Shown here piece by piece: positions 1-4,530 of a stretch of 5,246 nt of DNA. Positions within the stretch are counted from its first letter, which is position 1; each line of letters opens with the position of its first letter. The DNA lies in NCBI GenBank assembly GCA_017550775.1, contig JAFZOA010000705.1, positions 1 through 5,246 on the forward strand, in the 5' to 3' direction. Made by a program: the position numbers and the translations under genes. The DNA comes from Ruminiclostridium sp. Lineage in GTDB: Bacteria; Bacillota_A; Clostridia; Oscillospirales; Ruminococcaceae. The notes under the pieces were generated by a model. It had not been told where the DNA came from, did no database searches, and saw only the letters and a list, made by a program, of their open reading frames with translations.

Positions 1-2
1 AA

Positions 3-485
3 GTTAAGCAAAAGGTCGGAGATTACAAGCAATACTACGAACGCCTTCTGAGAAGATCATATACTATTGGAGGTATGATAATATTTCCAAAGCATCGATT
101 TAGCATGAATCAGAACAAAGGAACGAATCCATTTATTTGTGATCGTTGGGATCTTACATTGGAATGTATCAGAAGATACTACAATGGCGATAATAGTCCA
201 CTTTTTGATACTATTAAGTCTGATAGTAATTTTTTTGATTTGTTCTGTGATTTTAAGGGATATGTTGACTTTTTCTTTTTACAGGATGCTGTTTCTGATG
301 ATTATTCTAAAGTTAACATATGGTGTGGTAATTCCGATTTCAAAGAAAGCGGTCTTCCAAAGACTATAGACGATTACTTTATGTTCATAAATAAAGAGTT
401 AGAATTTTTAGATAAACGAAATGCTCGAATAAAATATTATAACGATACGTTCCTTTGTAATCATATAAACAAAACTTCTAAATAG
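3..485 (+). CDS. DUF6994-like protein, 5'-truncated by window edge
   Basis: The reading frame is open from base 3 to the TAG at 483-485, giving 160 visible residues. The ATG at 75 is not the likely start: the 24 codons before it read sensibly (…RRSYTIGG just ahead of MIIFPK) and that ATG has no good ribosome site. From memory, the segment IGGMIIFP, then DRWDLTLECIRRYY, FFDLFCDFKGYVDFFFLQD, YSKVNIW and a C-terminal ELEFLDKRNARI resembles the DUF6994 family, a small cytoplasmic family of unknown function in Firmicutes. There is no signal peptide or membrane segment in the visible part. The gene is conspicuously AT-rich (roughly one-third GC by eye) compared with the genes to its right, which suggests separate acquisition. 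It is followed after 18 bp by the next gene on the same strand, so the two are probably cotranscribed. The family call is by recalled motif similarity; the biochemical role is unknown. Confidence 0.72.
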   Translation, partial: VKQKVGDYKQYYERLLRRSYTIGGMIIFPKHRFSMNQNKGTNPFICDRWDLTLECIRRYYNGDNSPLFDTIKSDSNFFDLFCDFKGYVDFFFLQDAVSDDYSKVNIWCGNSDFKESGLPKTIDDYFMFINKELEFLDKRNARIKYYNDTFLCNHINKTSK

Positions 486-503
486 GAAATTACAGGGTGT
501 ACT

Positions 504-1067
504 ATGCACAAAATAGAAAATGATAATTTTTATGATTATATAAAGCAATATGATCCGAACAGCGAATGTCATTCTGCCGGCGAAGTTGACTATCATCTTT
601 TAACGGATAATAAGCCATATGACGGCTTGCAATCTCACAGAGATGCCTTGATCGCTGTCTTTGAAAATTTGCATCCGGTCACCTATGATATAAAAAAGGC
701 ACATTCAAAACCGCTGGATCAGAACGAATTTTTCTATTGCCCGAATATTGTAAAGACTGATCGTTATGGCAATGTTACTTATGATGCCGAATGGAAACCG
801 AACGACGATAATTTCGGCACGACAGTTCCATACTGGTACGCGCTGATGCAGCCGATACATGGCGGAAGAAACAACCCCGAGGACTTCAAAAAAGTGAATG
901 AAGTTTTGTTTCCGAACGGTACGGATAAACTTGACATATACGAATGGACGACAGACTGGTCGGATTATTTTGATGACGGTCACGAATGGTACGGTGCGTG
1001 CTGCTGGAGCATCTATGACAAAAGCATGGACAGATATGTGGTGATGCTCGTATCGGCAACAGATTAA
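504..1067 (+). CDS. Hypothetical acidic cytoplasmic protein (187 aa)
   Basis: I do not recognise a named family. The protein is strongly acidic and rich in Trp and Tyr. Its first ~70 residues look variable, and a more conserved-looking C-terminal half starts near residue 76 (FFYCPNIVKTDRYGNVTYDAEW). That half continues through TTVPYWYALMQPIHGG (106-121), a block EWTTDWSDYFDDGHEWYGACCW (147-168) and the end DRYVVMLVSATD. There is no signal peptide, membrane helix or obvious catalytic motif. The ATG at 504 is preceded by a modest AGGGTG (494-499), unusually close at 4 bases. Being 18 bp downstream of the DUF6994-like gene, it may rely on translation of that gene. Small acidic soluble proteins in such arrays can be immunity proteins of toxin systems, but nothing here proves that. 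Its 3' end converges with hipT across 36 bp. Reality of the gene is likely; function is open. Confidence 0.72.
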   Translation: MHKIENDNFYDYIKQYDPNSECHSAGEVDYHLLTDNKPYDGLQSHRDALIAVFENLHPVTYDIKKAHSKPLDQNEFFYCPNIVKTDRYGNVTYDAEWKPNDDNFGTTVPYWYALMQPIHGGRNNPEDFKKVNEVLFPNGTDKLDIYEWTTDWSDYFDDGHEWYGACCWSIYDKSMDRYVVMLVSATD

Positions 1068-1103
1068 AAGCCGATATAACAAATCGCAAATCAGGAAGTG
1101 ATT

Positions 1104-2051
1104 CTAAGCCAGAACATCGCATCTAGCATAGATAAGTTTCGAAAACTGTTCTTTCAATGACGCAGACAGCAGTGACACTTCACATAATTTTTGATATTCA
1201 GGTCTCAGCGAAACTATTTTTGCAATCATCTTCTCTGCCGATGCTTTCGGTATTTCACACTCATCTGCAAACACAAGGAAATCTTTCCTGCGTATGTGCA
1301 TTTTCTTCCCGCACAGTGTGAGAGCAAATTCTTCCGTATCTTCGGGCATGATCACATTGACGGGTAGCAGGTCATACGCCGGCGAAAGAACATAAACACC
1401 GCTTGCTTCGCGAGTTTCGATCAGCGAGAAGTTCTTAAGGTGCATATCCGAGTTACCCACAACAAAAGAGAAAACGATCCGCATAAAGAGTTCTGTCATA
1501 TCAAGCTTCGGCTGCGAGGAGTATCTTTCTATCACTTTGGCGCAGCGTTCGTAAGAGCCCTTGTACTTGTCCTGTGTCAAGCGCAGATCAAGTTGGCAGA
1601 AATCCTCCATAGCAAACATGCGAACACCTGATTTGTCAAAGGCTCTGTCAACTCTTTTCGTGATATATGCAAATGTATCTCCGCTTTTTATGAGAGCGTG
1701 AGGCACAGTTGCAATACCGGTAATATCCGCCATTGTCATTACCAATTGTTCGGCTTCCGGCAGGCACTCAAATTCAGCGACCTGCGGTTTAAGAATATAT
1801 CCGGTCGGATAGTTTACCAATGTCAGCCGCGAACCGTTTTTGTCCGAATGCAAATGGAGAGACAGCTTTTTTTGAACGCCGGGTACGGTAATACCTTTGC
1901 TTGTATTTTCCTTTGCTATCTCTTCAAGTGTTTTTTCGTCGATCTCGATCTGGGGAATTATACTTTTTCCGAAAAAACGCTTGACGCATGTCGGATGCCA
2001 TCCATTTATATCATTGTTTTTCAGCGGTTTTCCGCAGCAGTAACAGTTCAT
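1104..2051 (-). CDS. hipT: HipT-like Ser/Thr kinase toxin (split HipA, C-terminal kinase part)
   Basis: This is a 315-residue HipA-family protein kinase lacking HipA's N-terminal subdomain, which the adjacent gene supplies. In the E. coli HipBST system HipT phosphorylates tryptophanyl-tRNA synthetase; the target here is unknown. Visible features in order: a Cys/His cluster C3-C6…H19-C22, a Gly-rich loop GITVPGVQKK (53-62), the ATP-binding Lys in YILKP (K88), the catalytic loop GNSDMHLKN (199-207; D202, N207) and the metal-binding Asp in PAYDLLP (D227), followed by a helical C-terminus. The frame extends upstream to a GTG at 2096, but I choose the ATG at 2051. It has GGAGG seven bases upstream and overlaps the hipS stop as ATGA. 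Kinase residues are intact, so it should be active when not inhibited. The Gly-loop reads TVP where E. coli HipT has SIS, leaving Thr55 as the only candidate autophosphorylation residue there. It is the last gene of the operon, and no clear terminator follows its stop. Confidence 0.9.
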   Translation of the reverse strand: MNCYCCGKPLKNNDINGWHPTCVKRFFGKSIIPQIEIDEKTLEEIAKENTSKGITVPGVQKKLSLHLHSDKNGSRLTLVNYPTGYILKPQVAEFECLPEAEQLVMTMADITGIATVPHALIKSGDTFAYITKRVDRAFDKSGVRMFAMEDFCQLDLRLTQDKYKGSYERCAKVIERYSSQPKLDMTELFMRIVFSFVVGNSDMHLKNFSLIETREASGVYVLSPAYDLLPVNVIMPEDTEEFALTLCGKKMHIRRKDFLVFADECEIPKASAEKMIAKIVSLRPEYQKLCEVSLLSASLKEQFSKLIYARCDVLA

Positions 2052-2380
2052 TTCTTTTCCTCCGAAATGCTGACATTCCCGATCCCGTCCTTGCACGCAA
2101 CAAGAAGCAATCCAAATCGATCTTTTGTGTCTATCTTCCAGTTTCGGCTTACAACACCAAGAAGCCAGCCTTCCGGAATAAGCCCATCGAAAAACGGAAA
2201 CAATGTATTCGATTTGTACGGATCGCTTGACAAAGGTAGAGTCAGAGATACAGCAGATGCATTTTCCGAACTCAGATAATCGTCATCATACGAAAACATA
2301 TATCCAGAATCCGTTTCCGAGAGCACACCAGCAAAAGTGTTTCTCACATACACATAAGCTTTTCTGAATGCTTCCATCAT
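2048..2380 (-). CDS. hipS: HipS-like antitoxin (HipA N-terminal subdomain as separate protein)
   Basis: This 110-residue protein corresponds to the first N-terminal subdomain of HipA, encoded separately. Diagnostic stretches are YVRNTFAGVLSE (11-22), SLTLPLSSDPY (45-55), LFPFFDGLIPEGW (60-72) and the end RFGLLLVACKDGIGNVSI. In E. coli HipBST, HipS rather than HipB neutralises the kinase, inserting a Trp near the HipT active site. W72 right after LIPEG is the obvious candidate equivalent, by inference. The ATG at 2380 overlaps the hipB TGA as ATGA and has AGGA six bases upstream; a second ATG directly follows at 2377, so the start is uncertain by one codon. The stop overlaps the hipT start in the same ATGA fashion, so the three proteins should be made in coupled amounts. 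No membrane segment or signal peptide is seen. Confidence 0.87.
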   Translation of the reverse strand: MMEAFRKAYVYVRNTFAGVLSETDSGYMFSYDDDYLSSENASAVSLTLPLSSDPYKSNTLFPFFDGLIPEGWLLGVVSRNWKIDTKDRFGLLLVACKDGIGNVSISEEKK

Positions 2381-2580
2381 TTACCGTCCTTTCTTCCCGG
2401 AACGGCAACAGCTCCGAACATCTCAAGAGCAGTATTGACCTTATCCATGCGCACAGTCTCTTTACCTTGCTCAAGGTCACGAACAAAGCGAAGCCCCAAT
2501 CCTGAGCGCATAGCAAACTCTTCCTGTGTGAGACCGGCTTCTTTTCTGCGTTTTTTTACGAATTCTGCAATAGGATTCAT
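2377..2580 (-). CDS. hipB: HipB-like HTH (Cro/C1 family) repressor/antitoxin
   Basis: This is a short 67-residue DNA-binding protein that is essentially one XRE/Cro-C1 helix-turn-helix domain. The opening NPIAEFVKKRRKEAGLTQEEFA and the later LRFVRDLEQGK are textbook, placing helices 2-3 near residues 18-37. It then runs through VNTALEMFGAVAV to a basic tail. In hip operons HipB dimers bind palindromes in the promoter and repress the operon, more strongly in complex with the kinase. Three such palindromes lie directly upstream (2620-2719). The ATG at 2580 has GGGAGG eight bases upstream. It is the first gene of the operon, and its TGA overlaps the hipS ATG. It is somewhat smaller than E. coli HipB (about 88 aa), and lacks the long C-terminal tail known there. 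It is clearly a regulator; the hip assignment rests on context. Confidence 0.88.
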   Translation of the reverse strand: MNPIAEFVKKRRKEAGLTQEEFAMRSGLGLRFVRDLEQGKETVRMDKVNTALEMFGAVAVPGRKDGK

Positions 2581-2615
2581 AGTTCTGACCTCCCGATCAA
2601 TTCTCTTTGATATAT

Positions 2616-2644
2616 ATTATATACCCTTTAGGGTATAATGTCAA
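2616..2644 (-). promoter_or_regulatory. Consensus sigma-A promoter of hipBST
   Basis: On the minus strand TTGACA (2644-2639), an exact 17-base spacer and TATAAT (2621-2616) form a perfect consensus promoter. Transcription should start near 2609, leaving about 28 bases of leader before the hipB ATG, including its GGGAGG ribosome site. Such a strong promoter implies that expression is held down by the operator lying in its spacer. Confidence 0.88.
2620..2637. promoter_or_regulatory. hip operator O1 (TATACCC-N4-GGGTATA)
   Basis: TATACCCTTTAGGGTATA is a perfect inverted repeat with 7-bp arms and a 4-base centre. It fills the spacer between the -35 and -10 and overlaps the -10, so a bound HipB dimer would directly block RNA polymerase. 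Its form recalls the TATCC-N8-GGATA operators of E. coli hipBA. Binding by this HipB is inferred from position and symmetry. Confidence 0.82.
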
Positions 2645-2661
2645 GCATTATTTTTATAATT

Positions 2662-2679
2662 TATACCCGTTATGGTATA
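2662..2679. promoter_or_regulatory. hip operator O2 (one mismatch)
   Basis: TATACCCGTTATGGTATA is a second copy of the same 18-bp palindrome with one changed arm base (TGGTATA). It starts 42 bp from O1, four turns of the helix, so proteins on O1 and O2 would sit on the same face. It lies just upstream of the -35. Confidence 0.78.
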
Positions 2680-2701
2680 TTATTGTATCGCTGAATAATA
2701 A

Positions 2702-2719
2702 TATACCTTTTCGGGTATA
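2702..2719. promoter_or_regulatory. hip operator O3 (one mismatch)
   Basis: TATACCTTTTCGGGTATA is a third copy of the palindrome with one altered base in the left arm. It starts 40 bp beyond O2. Three near-identical sites spaced 42 and 40 bp suggest cooperative or looped repression, as in the multi-operator hip promoters. Confidence 0.76.
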
Positions 2720-2761
2720 ACACCGCCAACATTGAAGTCCTGCTTTTTTTAAACAATTTGA

Positions 2762-2807
2762 CTTTATTATGATAATAATAAAGTGAGTAAGCGTCACACT
2801 TACTCAC
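2762..2807. terminator. Stacked hairpins; possible minus-strand terminator
   Basis: There are two perfect 9-bp inverted repeats in a row sharing one base: CTTTATTAT-GATA-ATAATAAAG (2762-2783) and GTGAGTAAG-CGTCACA-CTTACTCAC (2783-2807). Read on the minus strand, the second stem is followed by TTTATTATTAT, resembling a rho-independent terminator. It would stop transcripts coming from the integrase side before they reach hipBST. The stem is only moderately GC-rich, and the structure might instead be a protein-binding or replication feature. Confidence 0.45.
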
Positions 2808-2833
2808 TAAAAAGCACAAGGATATGTCAAAAT

Positions 2834-2855
2834 TTTGTCCGCTATTTGTCCGCTA
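2834..2855 (+). repeat. Left-arm 11-bp tandem repeat (TTTGTCCGCTA x2)
   Basis: TTTGTCCGCTA occurs twice, perfectly and back to back (2834-2844, 2845-2855). An equivalent pair of the same period and orientation lies at 3062-3083, on the other side of the tRNA-like core. Tandem direct repeats about one helical turn apart are typical arm-type sites for the N-terminal domain of lambda/Tn916-like integrases. The role is inferred. Confidence 0.6.
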
Positions 2856-2865
2856 TTACTACAAA

Positions 2866-2960
2866 AAAACGCTAAAAATCGCCAAAAGAGCTTAGAGTAT
2901 CTAATCCGAGAAAACGGCATAATGACGCGGTTTGCGTCACTTTACGTCAAAACGCTAAAA
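2866..2960 (+). repeat. 12-bp direct repeat AAAACGCTAAAA (2866-2877 and 2949-2960)
   Basis: Two identical copies of AAAACGCTAAAA lie 83 bp apart between the left-arm repeats and the core. Between them sits an inverted repeat TGACGC-GGTTT-GCGTCA (2923-2939). They may bind an accessory recombination factor (Xis or IHF-like). No gene is seen in this stretch, and the interpretation is tentative. Confidence 0.4.
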
Positions 2961-2966
2961 GTGAGC

Positions 2967-2996
2967 CGGGATTTTCAATTCCCGTACGGGTCACCA
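2967..2996 (+). other. att: Attachment-site core: 3' end of tRNA-Glu
   Basis: Bases 2974-2996 match the recalled 3' end of bacterial tRNA-Glu: T-loop TTCAATT, T-stem CCCGT, acceptor strand ACGGGTC, discriminator A and encoded CCA. Upstream the tRNA match stops (…GCCGGGATT), so this is a fragment and not a gene. Such fragments next to an integrase are the usual signature of integration into a tRNA gene. CGGGA (2967-2971) and TCCCG (2980-2984) form an inverted pair around 8 bases, as expected of core-type recombinase sites. The exact crossover point cannot be seen. Confidence 0.72.
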
Positions 2997-3005
2997 ATGA
3001 CAGGT

Positions 3006-3047
3006 CTCGGAAATGCCTATTTGAAGGCATTTCCGAGTTTTTATTTT
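3006..3047 (+). terminator. Strong rho-independent terminator after tRNA-Glu end
   Basis: CTCGGAAATGCC (3006-3017) pairs perfectly with GGCATTTCCGAG (3026-3037) around an 8-base loop, then TTTTTATTTT follows. This 12-bp stem plus T-run is a clear plus-strand terminator, nine bases after the CCA. It would terminate the tRNA-Glu transcript wherever this arm is joined to the intact tRNA gene, and could also slow minus-strand transcripts leaving the integrase. Confidence 0.85.
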
Positions 3048-3061
3048 GCCTTGAAATGTGT

Positions 3062-3083
3062 TCTGTCCATTGTTTGTCCATTA
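3062..3083 (+). repeat. Right-arm 11-bp tandem repeat (TCTGTCCATTG / TTTGTCCATTA)
   Basis: TCTGTCCATTG (3062-3072) and TTTGTCCATTA (3073-3083) form a tandem pair with the same 11-base period and orientation as the left-arm pair. All four copies fit TYTGTCCRYTR. They lie between the terminator and the integrase stop codon, and are probable integrase arm sites by position. Confidence 0.55.
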
Positions 3084-3135
3084 CGCTATCTTATTCGCTC
3101 TTTTCATATCTTTATACAGCCGTGTCGTCCGAGTC

Positions 3136-4326
3136 CTATTCCTCGTCCTTCATGTCCTTCTTATTGCCGAAGTCCAATACCTCCGCAATAGCATTTGAAG
3201 CCCTTGCAGAAGCCTCCTGAAAAGCGTGCAAATAGATATTGCTTGTCGTCGAGACCGTGCTGTGACCTAACGCCGCCGATACCGCAACAAGATCCACGTT
3301 CGCATTGATGAGCGAGCTCGCGAAGAAGTGTCGCAGGGAGTGTATGTCACAGAAGCGGAAATGGTTTGCTTCACAGAATTCCGAGAACCAAAAGTAGGGT
3401 GTGTTATTATTCATCGGCAGACCGTTCCATTTTACGAACAGGCGGTCGGTATATACCCACTTGGTTCCTATACGCTTTCTTTCGGCATCCTGTTCGGATT
3501 TGAATGCCTTCAACAAGTCTATCACGAATACCGGCAGCTTCATATCGCGAATAGACTTCTTTGTTTTGGTGGTATCTGTGTATGTACCTTTCTCTGCTGT
3601 GTAATTGCTTGTCCTGCGAACCCTGATAACTCCGGTTTCCCAGTCGATGTCCTTCCATTCGAGTCCGAGAAGCTCTCCTCGACGAAATCCCGTATAGATA
3701 GCCAAAGTGAAGAACGCCCTGTACTTTGTCGGAGCTGTCTCAAGAAGCTGCAGGAGCAGCCTGATCTCGTCAAGAGTATAGATGCTCTTTTCATGCTTTT
3801 CGCCCTTTGGTACAAAAACTCTACTCGCGGGGTTGTCGCTTAACATTCCTATGCGTACTGCATAGCCGAACACATCGCTTATGAAGCTCAGATGGTGAAC
3901 CGCTGTCTTTCTCGACAAGGGCTTGCCTGTTTTCTTGCTCCTGCCGTTGAGGGCAAGGTCATTGATAAATTTTTGTATATGCCGTGTTGTGACCTTGTCG
4001 AGCCGTAGGTGACCTATCGCGGGATATACACGATCCCTGAGCTGCAGCATACGCTCATAAGATGTGTTCCGCAGGTTGGGTCTGGCGTACTCGCTGAACC
4101 ACTGCTCAGCGAAATCCTCGAATTTGATGTTCGCTGTGACCTGCCCTTTGAGGCACTTCTCCTCGAAAAGAACGGCTTGTCGCTGCAATTCCTTCTCGAT
4201 ATGTTTTTCGGTCATGCCTTCGGGCGGCCGCCACGTCATAGTCTGTGTGATTTGCTCGCCTCTGCTGTCGTAACCGCAGCTGACCCTTATCTGATATGAG
4301 TCGCCTCGTTTTCTTATACTTGCCAT
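3136..4326 (-). CDS. int: Tyrosine recombinase / site-specific integrase
   Basis: This 396-residue phage/ICE-type integrase of the lambda-Tn916 class catalyses strand exchange between the element's attP and a chromosomal attB. Domains: an N-terminal arm-binding domain (about 1-60, starting MASIRKRGDSYQIRVSCGYD), a helical core-binding domain (about 67-165, KFEDFAEQWFSEYARPN onward) and a catalytic domain (about 180-385). Catalytic residues are all present: R215 in TGFRRGELLGLEW, a Lys at 254-257 in the beta-hairpin KTKKSIRDMKLP, H329 and R332 in HSLRHFF, H355 in ALGHSTVSTTSNIY, and nucleophile Y365. The ATG at 4326 has AGGAGG eight bases upstream and a perfect promoter. Length is normal and no lesion is seen. 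The 3' end faces the tRNA-Glu-derived core 140 bp away, the standard int-att arrangement. No excisionase gene lies beside it within this window. Confidence 0.95.
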   Translation of the reverse strand: MASIRKRGDSYQIRVSCGYDSRGEQITQTMTWRPPEGMTEKHIEKELQRQAVLFEEKCLKGQVTANIKFEDFAEQWFSEYARPNLRNTSYERMLQLRDRVYPAIGHLRLDKVTTRHIQKFINDLALNGRSKKTGKPLSRKTAVHHLSFISDVFGYAVRIGMLSDNPASRVFVPKGEKHEKSIYTLDEIRLLLQLLETAPTKYRAFFTLAIYTGFRRGELLGLEWKDIDWETGVIRVRRTSNYTAEKGTYTDTTKTKKSIRDMKLPVFVIDLLKAFKSEQDAERKRIGTKWVYTDRLFVKWNGLPMNNNTPYFWFSEFCEANHFRFCDIHSLRHFFASSLINANVDLVAVSAALGHSTVSTTSNIYLHAFQEASARASNAIAEVLDFGNKKDMKDEE

Positions 4327-4350
4327 AGTCTGTTCCTCCTTTTACAGACC

Positions 4351-4379
4351 TTGACATCTACTGCATTTGGTATTATACT
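4351..4379 (+). promoter_or_regulatory. Opposed plus-strand promoter candidate
   Basis: TTGACA (4351-4356), 17 bases, TATACT (4374-4379) on the plus strand overlaps the int promoter face to face. A transcript would start near 4386. No convincing protein follows, so it would make a short non-coding RNA, antisense to the end of the 4513-5246 gene if it read through. The -10 falls inside the AT-rich int promoter, so it may be fortuitous. Confidence 0.42.
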
Positions 4380-4400
4380 ATAATAAAGGCAGAATGTCAA
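4372..4400 (-). promoter_or_regulatory. Consensus promoter of int
   Basis: On the minus strand TTGACA (4400-4395), 17 bases, then TATAAT (4377-4372) is a perfect sigma-A promoter. The expected start is near 4365, giving a leader of about 39 bases that carries AAAGGAGG ahead of the int ATG. A promoter this strong in front of an integrase normally needs repression; candidate control repeats flank it. Confidence 0.83.
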
Positions 4401-4477
4401 TATTAGGTACTTTGATGTCAAGGAAAATGCCGCTCCCGACATTAACGAGAGCGGCTTACGGCTCATGCCGACTTTTT
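4386..4477 (+). ncRNA. Candidate small RNA between int and the right-hand gene
   Basis: Starting from the plus-strand promoter above, a transcript of about 90 bases would contain a large hairpin (4429-4455), a small hairpin CGGC-TCAT-GCCG (4459-4470) and then ACTTTTT (4471-4477), a plausible terminator end. No known RNA family is recognised. The proposal rests only on promoter plus terminator spacing. Confidence 0.25.
4429..4455 (-). terminator. Terminator hairpin after the right-hand gene
   Basis: GCCGCTCCCG (4429-4438) pairs with CGAGAGCGGC (4446-4455) around a 7-base loop, with one internal mismatch. On the minus strand it is followed by ATTTTCCT. It lies eight bases past the TGA at 4465-4463, which is where the right-hand gene would end if its frameshift were repaired. 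Confidence 0.62.
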
Positions 4478-4530
4478 GAGATTGTTGATGTACTCCATCA
4501 GAGCAGCCTTGCTCACAAGGATCTTATCAT
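4463..4530 (-). pseudogene. Out-of-frame C-terminal tail of the right-hand gene
   Basis: In a different minus-strand frame, starting right after GKTA, the DNA reads YDKILVSKAALMEYINNL and ends KKSA at TGA 4465-4463. This matches where the first repeat has ESVSFKYDELMLYG after its own GKKAK, so it looks like the true end of the second repeat. Restoring one T, so that GCTATGATAAG becomes GCTTATGATAAG, would join the frames. A terminator follows eight bases later. The cause could be a real deletion, phase variation or a base-calling error. Confidence 0.62.

Larger units (their letters stand above)
4349..4423. repeat. 10-bp inverted repeat flanking the int promoter
   Basis: CCTTGACATC (4349-4358) and GATGTCAAGG (4414-4423) are perfect inverted copies on either side of the int promoter. 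A further ATGTCAA at 4394-4400 sits 21 bp (two turns) from the one at 4415-4421. The motif overlaps the -35 boxes, so it may be a regulator site, though part of the similarity is simply shared TTGACA. Confidence 0.45.

Noticed and set aside
75..77. ATG at 75 as the start of the first gene
   Set aside because: The frame is open to the edge, and the preceding residues (RRSYTIGG) fit the family as recalled, so the start is outside the window.
1051..1076. 7-bp inverted repeat TATCGGC…GCCGATA at the end of the 504-1067 gene as a terminator
   Set aside because: The 12-base loop is long and no T-run follows on either strand. It may be chance overlap with coding sequence.
2052..2096. 15 extra N-terminal codons for hipT from a GTG at 2096
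   Set aside because: They lie inside hipS. The ATG at 2051 has GGAGG at ideal spacing and an ATGA overlap, and the kinase sequence starts sensibly there.
1698..2279. 193-aa plus-strand frame opposite hipT and hipS
   Set aside because: It is a shadow of two well-supported genes on the other strand, with no ribosome site.
2834..2855. CRISPR-like repeat
   Set aside because: The repeats are only 11 bp, immediately adjacent without spacers, and have a counterpart across the att core. Integrase arm sites fit better.
2922..2998. A complete tRNA-Glu gene ending at 2996
   Set aside because: Only the T-loop-to-CCA part matches. Upstream sequence has no anticodon arm, D-arm or matching 5' acceptor strand.
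2835..3191. 118-aa plus-strand open frame across the att region
   Set aside because: It runs through repeats, the tRNA-like core and the terminator, has no ribosome site and overlaps the int 3' end. Its composition is not protein-like.
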